A stretch of DNA of 64,000 nucleotides from Straminergon stramineum (Eukaryota; Streptophyta; Bryopsida; Hypnales; Calliergonaceae): assembly GCA_963920665.1 (NCBI GenBank), contig OY987265.1, positions 39,251,001 to 39,315,000 of the forward strand, written 5' to 3'. The position numbers were made by a program, and so were the translations under genes. The notes beneath the pieces were generated by a model. The model did not search any database and was not told where the DNA came from. It saw only the letters and a program-made list of their open reading frames with translations. Shown here in pieces: positions 1-9,949 of the stretch; position 1 is the stretch's first letter, and each line of letters starts with the position of its first letter.

Positions 1-60
1 TAATATGGTACAATAGTTGGGGATGGTCTCATTGGATTGGACTTGGAAAATCTTTCAATC

Positions 61-191
61 TAAAGGTATGTTCACACTTGGTGTTAAAGAGAGTTGTTAT
101 TGAAGGGTCTAAGGAACGAATTTAGACCTACTTCTGGTCCAGATCCACATTGTAAACATCACCCCTAACATCAAGTGCAAACATACCTTTA
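61..191. repeat. Short MITE-like inverted repeat
   Basis: The ends are inverted copies: TAAAGGTATGTT at the left and AACATACCTTTA at the right, with similarity continuing about 25 bases inward (left ACTTGGTGTTA, right reads ACTTGATGTTA on the other strand). The whole unit is about 131 bp. This is typical of a small non-autonomous DNA transposon with a TA target site, but the superfamily is not resolved. Confidence 0.5.
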
Positions 192-758
192 ACTTGAAAC
201 AAATATAAGACCACAACAGTATTTAGTCATTGGTCGCAAACACTTGACGATGAAGCATACACACAAGCATATAAAGTTAGGAATTCATACCTTGCAGAGC
301 TCTTAATGACGCATCCGCACAGATCATTGTAGATGAAGTTGTTTCAGCAGTGCCCAGGACAGGGCTCTAAGCGGATAATCAATGCATTAATAAACAAAAA
401 CTGCGGTATTCCGGAAGCTGATCATCAGTTTAGTATCTTGATTTTGAAGATTCACCTCAAAGACACAAATCGTATAGTCCTTTTTCAATCTATAAAGAGC
501 ATCATTCTATACAAAGCTAATGAAATGTGGCAAACAGATTGCGAGTAATTTCTAAATACGACACCCTCAGTCCTTCACCATCATGATGTCTTTCACTGCA
601 GAGGTATCCTCAGCCCTGGACCCTGAAAAAGCGGTTTCTAAAAAGTTTTACGAACCCTTTTATATGAGCATGGCTGCCCATGAATCATAAATGGTCGAGA
701 AACTATGTGTCTATAGGCCACAAGCAAGTAAACATCGGCCAACCTCAGAAGAAAACCT
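192..758. other. 3' flank of the tetraspanin gene
   Basis: No convincing coding exon is seen on either strand. On the minus strand this lies immediately downstream of the tetraspanin stop codon and probably contains its 3' UTR. Short open frames here show no recognisable protein. Confidence 0.5.
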
Positions 759-3700
759 CTACATAATTGTGCAGCGGTTAGGCTTGTCCTCTGTACTGGA
801 TGTTGCTTGATTTTGCTGCGCAAATCGGGGAGACTCCTCTGGGTTGTAAGTGAATTGCCCGGTGTTCAATCCATACTGCACAATGTACACAAATAACAAA
901 AATCTACACGCTTAAAGACCACCGTCGGTATCAATGTCTGAGACGGGAGTATTGTTGACTTCCTACATCCCCCCACTTTGGGGGTTGGTATCCCACAAGG
1001 GATCTTTAAGCTGCCTAGCAACTCGAATTTCTGAAAGAAACCTACGTAAACATATTCGAGGGTGTCCTCCATCAGAGCACAAGATATAGTATCACCGTGT
1101 CACCTCCTCTCATATGTCCTTGAAGACTTCATACCTGTATCACTGTTACTGGGCTTGTTCCCCTTGACCACGAGCTTCCTATGGCACAAGGAAGTGTGAT
1201 CAAAACAGTTTTCAAGTCTTCGTTATTAAAAACCTGCTTGTTACTGCTTCTTAGTTTAAGGTTTTTTCTCCTTCGATAATCACCATGATTGACAGAAACG
1301 TGAGGTGAGTTTCATTAAGTCCTGAATCAATAAGCACCTGGGAAATAGTCTCAAAGAGTTATTTTAAATTAACGTACCTTTTCACGCATTCTCGAACTCC
1401 AAGCATCATTTCGAACTGCAGCGCGTGAAGGAGCTGGAGGGGCCCCAGGTTGAGGAGCTGCTTGATTGTTCTGGCGATTCAACAGGGGCTGTCTCGTAGA
1501 AAACTCCTCATCGCTGTCGTATCCGGGTCGAGAGTCGTTTGAGATAGCTCGCAAAGTCATTGCAAAAAATAAGCCCAAAGCCTGCAGATAAACCCATGAA
1601 TTTCATCACTGAGATTGTTGGTAACCAGGCTTCTTATGCCTAAACATTTCAATATCATTCGAACTAGTACAATCGACAAGCCGTAAAAAACAGAAAGTAT
1701 TTGCCATAGGGCATCTGAAAAAACAAAATAAATAGAACGCGTCTGAGAAGTTCAATCAAGAAGCAAATGAATTCTTATATTGCTTAGTCCCTAGATAGAT
1801 TTAACGTATCTAGAGAGGGAGTCTAAACAAGGACGCAATGCAAAAAAGAGACCTCTGGAAAACCCAAATGACAATCACATATGACAAAATGCCAAATTCC
1901 CCGTACCTCCACAATAAGCACGCCTAAAGCGACCCACTTGCAAATATCGAGATTGTCTTGAACAAATTTTTCCACTTTGTCCAGTTGTCCTGTTGTATCA
2001 TCAGGAAGATCCTGCATGCAAAAGAGAGATGTGTCAACGATTCAAAGTATCAAGTGATAATTGCCATAAGTCCTAGAACAAAGGGAAGAAACAATATAAA
2101 CTTGCAAAAAAAGGAGCGTGGGTAGGACTTTTTTAATTTACCTTACGCCAATGCTTATCAAAGAACAGAAAGCCAGCAAGAATAAATTGTGCTACAACCA
2201 AGAGAACTTGCAGGCATAAATACTGTAAAAGCGTCAAGGAGGGACATTATCTATGAAAGTTTCTCAGCAAATGACGTACATTCAGAGCAGTATAATACAA
2301 AGATGCAAACCCTAGTCAAATAATGACGCTCTTATTCCCTTAAGGACCAGGGGTAGTCCAAATTTCCAAATTTTCAATATTGTGAAGATGTAATATAAGA
2401 TGCAACTTGGAATAATAATTTAATGAAGACTTCGAAAGTTGTAGAAGATGATCCATTGATCATATCCATCTACAATTGCACTAGCCAATATTTATCAATA
2501 AAATTTTAAGCAAAAACTTCAAAACTTCATCCAAAATTAAGTTTAGATTGAATATTTGTAATTTTCACATGAATTTTTTCCTTTAAATTTACAATTTTAA
2601 GATCTAATTATGGTGATTTTTTTAAAATTAAAAATTTACTTGTTTCTTGAAGTCACTTTTGAAGGGTCATTTTTAGAACTTGAAAAGTTACTTTTTGAGG
2701 TGAGACATACCAGTAACTTTTGAGTTCTAGAATATTTGCAAAACAAATATCTATACAAAATATTACAAAATCTATACTGTACAAATGTTAAAGAACAAAC
2801 ACAAGAGTCTTTTTTAAATGGATGAAAAAACACAATTCTGTGTACTAGGGATGTGTTTGCCTTCATTAGTTGTTCAAAATTTTGAACGACTGGTCCTTAT
2901 GGGGTTACATATCCCATTCATGAAAACCATTAGTTCAACAATTGCATTATACACATGAGCTTGTCTAAACATGGAATGGACAAAATACTTGGGGTGGATA
3001 CGCATGAAAGACAGCAGTTGTGACTGGTCTCCGCAGCAATTTGACCTGTACTAGAAATCAAGAGTGTCGTGATTCCAACCCCCAAAAACGCATAAATGAA
3101 CCTGAATTCAACCACAACATAACTTAGAAAGTCTGCATATGCAAAGTGCTATGAAAAAAACTTGTCAAATACGTTGTGAAAGATGCTTTTCATGAAAAAG
3201 CTCTGACTCTCCTCATTCCACAAGAGACGGTATTCCTCCAAGTTGAGAACTTACCAAGGCGCTGGCAATTTCGGCAGAAGGATCCTGTTCCTCTTCACAG
3301 ACAGAAAAGGCCTCTTGGTCTGTTCAGAGCGCAAACCAAACCTCATCAGATCTGACTCAAAATTGCTGTTCCTCTTGATAACAACGTCTTGCTCGGGACT
3401 AGGTGAAACATCGGGTGCTTCTGTTGGCTCAGGCTCTGATGATGGCTCTGGCTCCGGTTCAGGTGGAGCAGGAGGCGACGGAGGAGACACATCAGGACTC
3501 GGCGTTGGTGATGGAGGAGACACATCAGGACTCGGCGTTGGTGATGGAGGTGACACATCAGGACTCGGCGTTGGTGTAGGAGGTGACACATCAGGACTCG
3601 GCGTTGGTGTAGGAGGTGACACATCAGGAGCCGGCGTTGGTGTAGGAGTTGGTGTAGGTGTTGGTGTAGGTGTTGGTGCAGGTGTAGGTGCAGGAGTTGG

Positions 3701-4066
3701 CGCTGGTGTCGGAGCTGGTGTTGGCGCTGGAGTTGGAGCTGGTGTAGGAGCTGGTGTTGGCGCTGGAGTTGGAGCCGGCGTCGGAGCTGGTGTTGGAGCC
3801 GGCGTTGGAGCAGGGGTAGGAGCTGGAGTTGGTGAGGGCTCCGGTGATGGTTCTGGAGGAGGCAGAGGCGGAGCGGGGGGAGGATTATAAGGAGATGGTG
3901 ACGGAGGTATCACCGGAGGTAGTGAAGGAGGCGGTGAGGGAGGTGGAAAGTCATCGTGAAATTCTTTAAGCATCCACAACGAATATATGACAATCAACCC
4001 TCCCACCACAGCGAGCAAGAAGTTGGTGAGTTTGAGCATACATTGCAGAAAACCCCTGCAACTCAT
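759..4066 (-). CDS. TOM2A/tetraspanin-18-like tetraspanin with a giant Pro-rich extracellular loop
   Basis: Exons (minus): 4066-3255, 3101-3002, 2222-2142, 2011-1907, 1581-1378, 875-759; phases close exactly, giving 472 residues. The start [13 protein letters not shown] and the end RCTIM are hallmarks of the plant TOM2A/tetraspanin-18 family, known as membrane scaffolds used as tobamovirus host factors. TM1 is about residues 13-33, TM2 272-294 ([10 protein letters not shown]), a Cys cluster NCCLSC near 299-304, TM3 305-325, a short second loop, TM4 about 355-378, then a cytosolic tail with YDSDEEF and [13 protein letters not shown]. Family members are usually about 280 residues with a first loop of some 45; here that loop is about 235 residues, with Pro-rich sequence at 41-225 and a basic spacer at 226-270. 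The loop is encoded in the same exon as TM1, so it is not a splicing artefact. Met at 4066 is chosen because it aligns with the family start. The identification is firm; the effect of the loop is inference. Confidence 0.93.
2341..2899. repeat. MITE-like element inside tetraspanin intron 2
   Basis: TAAGGACCAG at 2341 is matched by its exact inverse CTGGTCCTTA ending at 2899, enclosing about 559 bp of very AT-rich sequence with no coding potential. It lies wholly within the intron between the exons ending at 3002 and starting at 2222. The terminal repeat is short, so the call is tentative. Confidence 0.4.
3392..3946 (-). repeat. Coding minisatellite (Pro-rich repeats of the tetraspanin)
   Basis: Two units are tandemly repeated in frame on the minus strand: a 12-bp unit coding Pro-Thr-Pro-Ala (about a dozen copies, then degenerating to Thr-Pro) and a 33-bp unit coding an 11-residue DVSPP[ST]PTPSP motif (about five copies). 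They are flanked by Pro-Ser/Pro-Glu rich sequence. Third-base variation among units shows that the array is not a very recent expansion throughout. Confidence 0.92.
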
Positions 4067-5120
4067 TTTGTTCGTTCTAATGATACTTCCTCTCGGCGGC
4101 GATGTTTCTATAGAGAGCAATCACTGTCAAAATACCAGAACAACAAATCAGCATAAAAATGGTGACGCGGGTTTCTCTAGAGCCAGATCAACTGAGTAGG
4201 AAGAGTAAACTTCAACCTCTGTAATACTGCCACCTGAGGTCCCAAAGTATTCAATATGACATGGTTTGAATGTGTACCAAGTGTACTACAGTCAATCATA
4301 GTGTCGCAAGTGTAAGAAATCAGCATACAATGGCGACTCAGATTTCAGATCAACTGACCAGGCAGAGTACACTCCAACCTCTGCAATATTACCACTTGGA
4401 ATCTCAACTCTTTCTCTACGACGGTGTGAATGTGTGACAGGTGAGCTACAGTCTATCATAGTGTAACAAGCGTGCAGGGCATTCTAGAGTGTCATTTTAG
4501 AAAAGGCCATCACAAAGAGGTTCGAGTGTACACTCCCACGACACAATGAGGAACTTCACCTCAAGACACTTCCAACCCTAATTCCATCCACTTCCTCCTA
4601 ATCCTTGACGCAAACACCTGAACGTACAGCTACTGACAACCTCCTCTTCTACAAAGATACGATTCAAGACCCTACCCGAACATTCCTAGAATTCCATTCC
4701 TAGGATCAAACCATCTCACGGCCAAAACGAACTTCAACATAAATTCCAGTGCATAGCAATTTTTAAGCCTTCATTGAATCCTAACAGAATACATAAACCT
4801 CATTCCCTAATCCCTAAAAGCTCCAGAAACTAAGAAGTTTCTCACACACCATTCCAAATCCTCAACACCTAAAATGGCCGGCACTAACACAATCAAAACA
4901 AACAAATAAACAAAAAATCATCTAAAATCACAGGAATTACCTACACCACTCGAATTCGTGACCTCCTAACAAATTCCAGGGGATCTGAAAGACGCACAAA
5001 GACAAAAGTCTCAGATCTCTCACCTCCAAATGAAACCCCATCAGTGCTTGCGCTCGTTCCAAACTTCTTCCTCCTCTAGTGTCCAATCCAAGACTGCGTC
5101 CACTCCAGAACAAGTCGCGC
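4067..5120 (-). other. Probable 5' UTR with leader intron of the tetraspanin gene
   Basis: On the minus strand there is no in-frame ATG upstream of 4066. A good acceptor (pyrimidine-rich tract ending in ACAG) places a leader exon start near 4123, and a donor-like AG|GTAATT lies near 4946. Together with a TATA-like box at 5152-5147 this suggests a leader exon from about 5118 to 4947, an intron of about 0.8 kb, and a short second leader segment. This is inferred from consensus sites only. Confidence 0.4.
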
Positions 5121-5146
5121 ACTGAAAATTTCCGCACACACTGCCT

Positions 5147-5152
5147 TTATAC
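5147..5152 (-). promoter_or_regulatory. TATA-like box for the tetraspanin gene
   Basis: TATAAA reads on the minus strand within GTGTATAAAGGC. It is about 200 bp upstream of the proposed leader donor and predicts transcription starting near 5118 on the minus strand. Confidence 0.4.
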
Positions 5153-5370
5153 ACACGCAATGACGATTCCAGACAACTGCGCATATGCTGAAAAGACCAC
5201 GGCCTTGGGAGAAGCGCAACTGAATGCCGAAACAGGAACAAGACAAGTGTAAGAAGAGGAAGGAAGCTGCGGCAATGAAGATGAGAGCTTTTTAGTAAGC
5301 TCAGAAACAAAAGCACTGAGAGTAGGGCTGGTGGCTGCCCCAGGGGGCAGCAGATAAGACTTGAGACTCG

Positions 5371-5450
5371 TATTAGTCAGTGATAAGTAATGATTAGTCA
5401 GTTGTGAGTTAAGATTAGTCAGTAGTAAGTAAGGATCAGTCAATAGTAAG
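5371..5450. repeat. 21-bp tandem repeat in the divergent promoter region
   Basis: About four imperfect units of GATTAGTCAGTAGTAAGTAA run in tandem, and one further GATTAGTCAGTA occurs near 5488. The array sits between the divergent tetraspanin and RPB6 genes. Confidence 0.7.
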
Positions 5451-5531
5451 ATGGTATTTAAGTTAGTGTGTAAGCTTAGTGAGTTCGATTAGTCAGTATT
5501 ACAAAAAGTTCGTACGGGCACAGCCGACCAC

Positions 5532-5537
5532 CACGTG
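5532..5537. promoter_or_regulatory. G-box (CACGTG) between divergent genes
   Basis: The palindrome CACGTG occurs in the context CCACGTGTCA, which also matches the ABRE core ACGTGTC. It lies about 256 bp upstream of the RPB6 start codon and about 380 bp upstream of the TATA-like box of the tetraspanin gene, so it could serve either. Function is inferred from the motif alone. Confidence 0.35.
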
Positions 5538-5787
5538 TCAGATGTGCAGCGCATCCCGACATGCCAGGTCACTCAAGTGGGGTACTAGGGTCATTTTGGG
5601 TTACCTTTGGGATGAAAAAAGTGGATGAAAAATTATGTTGTTTCATTTCATCCATTTGTCGTGGATGGCGGACTTGGAAACCTAACTACTCGCTTCCTTG
5701 TAGAGTTCCTTGTGGAGTTCATTGTTGAGTTGAGAGTCTTGGCGCTTCTCGTTCTGCGCTGCATTTGATTCAAGAATTTTGTGAGCT

Positions 5788-7332
5788 ATGGCGGACGAAG
5801 ATTACAACGATTACGACGGAGGGGATGTAGGGTGCGTGCTTTACGTTTTGATCCGCTTCTTGCGACATGCGCTCCTGTTTTTCGCCGAATTTGTCTGGTT
5901 TTTTTAGTGTAGAAATTGTTGGTGTCGGGGCTTAATTCTTATGCCGGAGTAGTTAATTTGTTCTTGTGGTTCTTGATTGTGGGAATTTTTGTCTCAGCGA
6001 TTGTGGGTTTGGAATTTTGTTCTTTGCAGGTATGAGGAAGAGCCTCCGGAGCCCGATCTTGAGGTTAGTTTGCGCCTCTATCCAATAATGTTGGTGCACA
6101 TTTGATTTGACTTAGTGAGTTGTTGCCTAGGGTTTGGAGTAGTTTAGACTTCTGAGCTCACTGTGTTTAGTGATACGGCGCTTCAGGAATTGGTTCCGTT
6201 TAGCAATTAGGGTTGTAGGTACTGAGCTGTATGTACGTACTTGGGGATGGCTACTCACTCCTGATGACTCTGCAGGATGAGGCTGTAGAAGAGGAAGAGG
6301 AAGATGCTCGGGAATATGACGGACCGGAGGCCGATGTTCTTACAGAAGCTGGTGATGCTCGAAGCGATAAGCCTCGGAAAACTACAAAATATATGACAAA
6401 ATATGAACGAGCTCGAGTGCTTGGTACCCGCGCCCTGCAAATCAGGTTTGCACACCTTTTTTCGTTGCCTGGTTTACCTTTTGTATTAGCTTTTGCACGC
6501 TGGATTTCCTGTCGATTTTTTGTTTAGAACCCTTGTAGAAGCAGTGTGGATGAAAATGTGTGTAAATGGATTTACTTTGGAAGGTCACTTACAGCACTAT
6601 TGGTTACTCTTGCAGTATGAATGCGCCGGTGATGGTGAACCTGGAAGGTGAAACTGATCCTCTTGAGGTATGTGTTCTTTTAACAGATTGAGTATCTGTC
6701 TTGGTGATTAGGTTACTTCTCAATTTGCTTCGACTCTAGCATGTATTGTGTGAAAGGATTTTCGAAGACTGATATTTGCTTGTCGACGCAAATATGAGTC
6801 TCCGAATATCCTTTCAGACATGTAGCAACTGGTCATCCGATAGAATGAATGAGCTACAGTGTGTCTTGTTGTCTTCAGGAACACTTTTTTCGGGCTTTGT
6901 TTTCTAGCCAGTATCCATCTCTAGTTCCATCTTCAGACTCTCTTAGTTATCATACATTTACGTTTTTTTGTTTTGCCTCAGTTTCTGAAGTATAGGGTGT
7001 AGGAGAAGGTTTATGTTATGGTGTGTGAAGGGTGCTTTTAGACTCATTTCTGAGATATTTTTGTACATAGATCGCCATGAAGGAGCTTCGGGAGCGGAAA
7101 ATTCCATTCACTATCCGCCGCTATCTTCCTGATGGGAGGTACGTCTTGGACCGTGATGACAACACAGAAAGCGATGCAATTATTTACCTGAGGTTAATTT
7201 TTGACATCTGTACAATTCAGTTTCATTTATATAACCGTCATCTAATTTCCTGTTTTTTATGGCTGTAGTTACGAGGATTGGGGTGTAGACGAGTTGATTG
7301 TTGAAGATTCTTGGAGGCGCCAAGTGGGCTGA
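5788..7332 (+). CDS. RPB6: RNA polymerase subunit RPB6 (shared by Pol I, II and III)
   Basis: Exons: 5788-5831, 6030-6063, 6276-6445, 6616-6667, 7071-7138, 7269-7332, giving 143 residues, the normal length for plant RPB6. The product is a core omega-like subunit common to the three nuclear RNA polymerases, where it stabilises assembly near the clamp. Visible hallmarks are the acidic N-terminus [12 protein letters not shown], then [20 protein letters not shown], the NAPVMV and ETDPLEIAMKEL segments, [19 protein letters not shown], and the C-terminus [10 protein letters not shown]. All introns are GT..AG and phases close exactly. The donor after 7138 (AG|GTACGT) restores the canonical DGSYEDWG; a second donor 54 bases downstream would insert 18 residues in frame. 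It is divergent from the tetraspanin gene. Confidence 0.96.
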
Positions 7333-8504
7333 GAATTGCACCTCATCGTGGGAATTGCACTGTTACACCGTGCATGGATATCTGGGAACTGGATCTGTAC
7401 ATTGAAAGCGAAGTGACGTTTTATCAGTCTCAGTTTTTAGCCTAATTTTGTAGTACTGGAAACTAGTCGCGGCATTATAGACAGAGTAGTGTGTCTTTTT
7501 GCCAGCTTGATTCAGGGATCTGCAAACCTTGGCAATTCAATTGGCATTTTGGGGACGGCTTTTCTAGTTGTTGGAGGGTGAAGACAACACTGATTCCACC
7601 GGCTACAGCATCTTTCATATATTGTTATAGACGGCATGAGGTTCTGGTCGATTTGGCTATCATGCACTAAGTGCCAGGAGTCATACCAAACGTTTGGGTG
7701 GTTTTAATACAGTACCAGTTCTCTCGATTTCTGAATTTTCATTACTTTTTGTTAAATCTTTGACCTGAATCCTGAAAATTTATTTGGTTTCGATGAATTT
7801 GAGTCATTAGGTCCTCTGAGCGTCACCTAGAAAAATTAGTGTCACTAAAAATTGTTTTTTTGGAAATTGGTACTGTACTGTATCATTTCTACCAACTGAA
7901 TTGTCTTAATAATAGTGTGTGTATTAGTGTGTGACACTAATTTTCCGAAATCACACTATTTTGAATTAGTGCATGTTGAAATAAATTACTCTGTATTGGA
8001 GTACTATTTTGTATCAATTTCCACAAAAACTAAAAGACTTGGTGATACTTATATGGTGATGAACAAAATTTAGGATGGATTTGAAATATTTTCATGCAAA
8101 CAATCTTATTGTAAACATCAATGGGCAAAGTCCAAAAGTAGATGTATGAAAGTTGTATGCGATATAATACATTATTATAAAAGTTAGAAAAAAAAAATTA
8201 GTGATTTGAGAGAAAATTCATTTCAAAGTTAGCCATTTCTACAACTCAATTTTGTGCATCAAAATTGGAATTACTTTATATTTTGTAACTTTTTTCTTAG
8301 AATTCAAAAAAAAAAATTGTGCCTTAGCATGTAGGTATTCATCATTTTAGGTTTTTGTATACAAATATTGAAGGACGTTGACATTTATAGAATTGAAAGT
8401 AATCACTATTTGACAAACATGCAAAAGATGTTGGTTCTCATAATATTTGAATATTTTTGGGGAATTGAGAGCATAAAATTGCATTAGGAATTGTAGAGAG
8501 AGTA
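7333..8504. other. RPB6 3' flank, no gene seen
   Basis: The first 400 bases are probably RPB6 3' UTR. From about 7780 the sequence becomes AT-rich without coding potential. A small inverted repeat (AAAATTAGTGTCAC at 7832 and its inverse ending at 7945) may be a 114-bp MITE. Confidence 0.4.
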
Positions 8505-9046
8505 AGGTAAACCAGCCCATGATAGGTAAACTACCTAATGCAATCATCTAGAAAACCACCCATTAGAGTCTTACATTAACCCATGGCAGATTTTTTCTAA
8601 GAAATGAGATTCTAACTACATTAGACTAATTTGTGGCTATAATCTTGTCTTGGGAGATGGTCAAGGAGTTATTAGTGACTATCATAGGGCTCTTACACCA
8701 TTCTAGTATAAATTGGTCATAAAAAGTTATTTTTTTATTCTTTCATGTCATGTCCATGTTAGGAAATGTTGTAGCCATGTTAGAAAATGTTATGACTGCT
8801 TTAGGGGGTAAGATGACCATTATGCAAACCCTTTTTGCTGATTTAGGATAATCTACAGACTTTGTTGGGTTAATTGGGTTGTACACTTCAAAAAATCATA
8901 ACTAATTGATAATTTGTCAAAAAAATATAATTTCAATTGCTCTCTTCATTTCTCATGTTTATCTTTATATGGAATTTTTTGAAATTTTTTTCAAAAATGT
9001 GAACATAGCAAACTAGCCATTCTACCTGTCATGGGTTGGTTTACCT
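8505..9046. mobile_element. TIR transposon family A, copy 1 (non-autonomous)
   Basis: The left end AGGTAAACCAGCCCATGATA and the right end, which reads AGGTAAACCAACCCATGACA on the other strand, form terminal inverted repeats of about 25 bp. The 542-bp body has no intact gene. A second, clearly homologous copy in the same orientation lies at 51926-52470; both share internal blocks such as CATGTTTATCTTTATATGGA. Superfamily is not assigned because no convincing target duplication is visible. Confidence 0.8.
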
Positions 9047-9949
9047 ACATAATTTTCTTAAGACAATAGGAGTGCATTCAATTCTACGTACTACTCAAAA
9101 AAAATTTGAAAAAAAATGTTTTTTAACCTTAATCCGGAACATTTTGTTGAATAAGAAAATCATTTTGGGACGGAGGGAGTATGTTGCAACATGAACCATT
9201 GTTACATCTTAATGTTGCCTTGCATTTTAAATTTTTGTTGAATAGGAAAACATGTTCAACTTACATTTTAGAGTTATATGATTCATTTTTAGGCTTACAT
9301 TTTTGTACAAAGATTAGAGTTCCTAACACATATAATTGATTCAATCAATTGTACAACTGATTTTTGTCAATTCCAATAACATAAAAATAAAATATCAATT
9401 TTATGAAAGTTGGTATAATTTCTATTGGTTTTGAATAGTATAATGATATTAAAAATGATAATTGAATTTTCTTAGAGTGGTTGAAAGACATAAGTGAAAA
9501 GGGAGAAAAGGGAGTGAAAAAATGAAAATAAAGGAGTGAAAAGTGAAATGTGGGAAATTAAAGGTGGAAAGTATTAAATGTTGAATACATCTAATCAATG
9601 GTTGCCATTACTTTTACATAATTTTAATTGGTTGAAAATGTCTAATCGATAGTAGCCACATCACTTTTATATTAATTATGATTGGTAAGTTCAAAATATC
9701 TAACCAATGGTGGCTATTACCATTGTAGTAATTATTGATTGAAAATATCAAATTGATGGTGACCATTACTTATAGATTGTGAATAGTAAGAAGACACCTT
9801 TGTCACAAGTATAAATAGCTTTATAGTCAAGACCTCCCATTCTTCTCATGACTTTCATGCTCTTTGCTCTTTCTATCCATTAGATGAGATTGAGGTGCTT
9901 AATAAGACTATGAGTTCTCCTACGTTTCTAGACTTCAAGGAACTCTTAG
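9047..9949. other. AT-rich stretch with a Stowaway-like end
   Basis: No coding region is seen. At 9155-9181 the sequence reads, on the minus strand, TACTCCCTCCGTCCCAAAAT, the terminus shared by Stowaway-type MITEs; no matching left end was found, so this is a fragment. Several variants of a TCTAATCGATGGTAGCC-like phrase recur between 9590 and 9770. Confidence 0.5.

Noticed and set aside
3243..3890. 215-codon plus-strand frame coding a Gly-Val-Gly-Ala array
   Set aside because: It is the exact antisense of the Pro-rich repeats of the tetraspanin, whose exon is confirmed by family alignment and phase closure.
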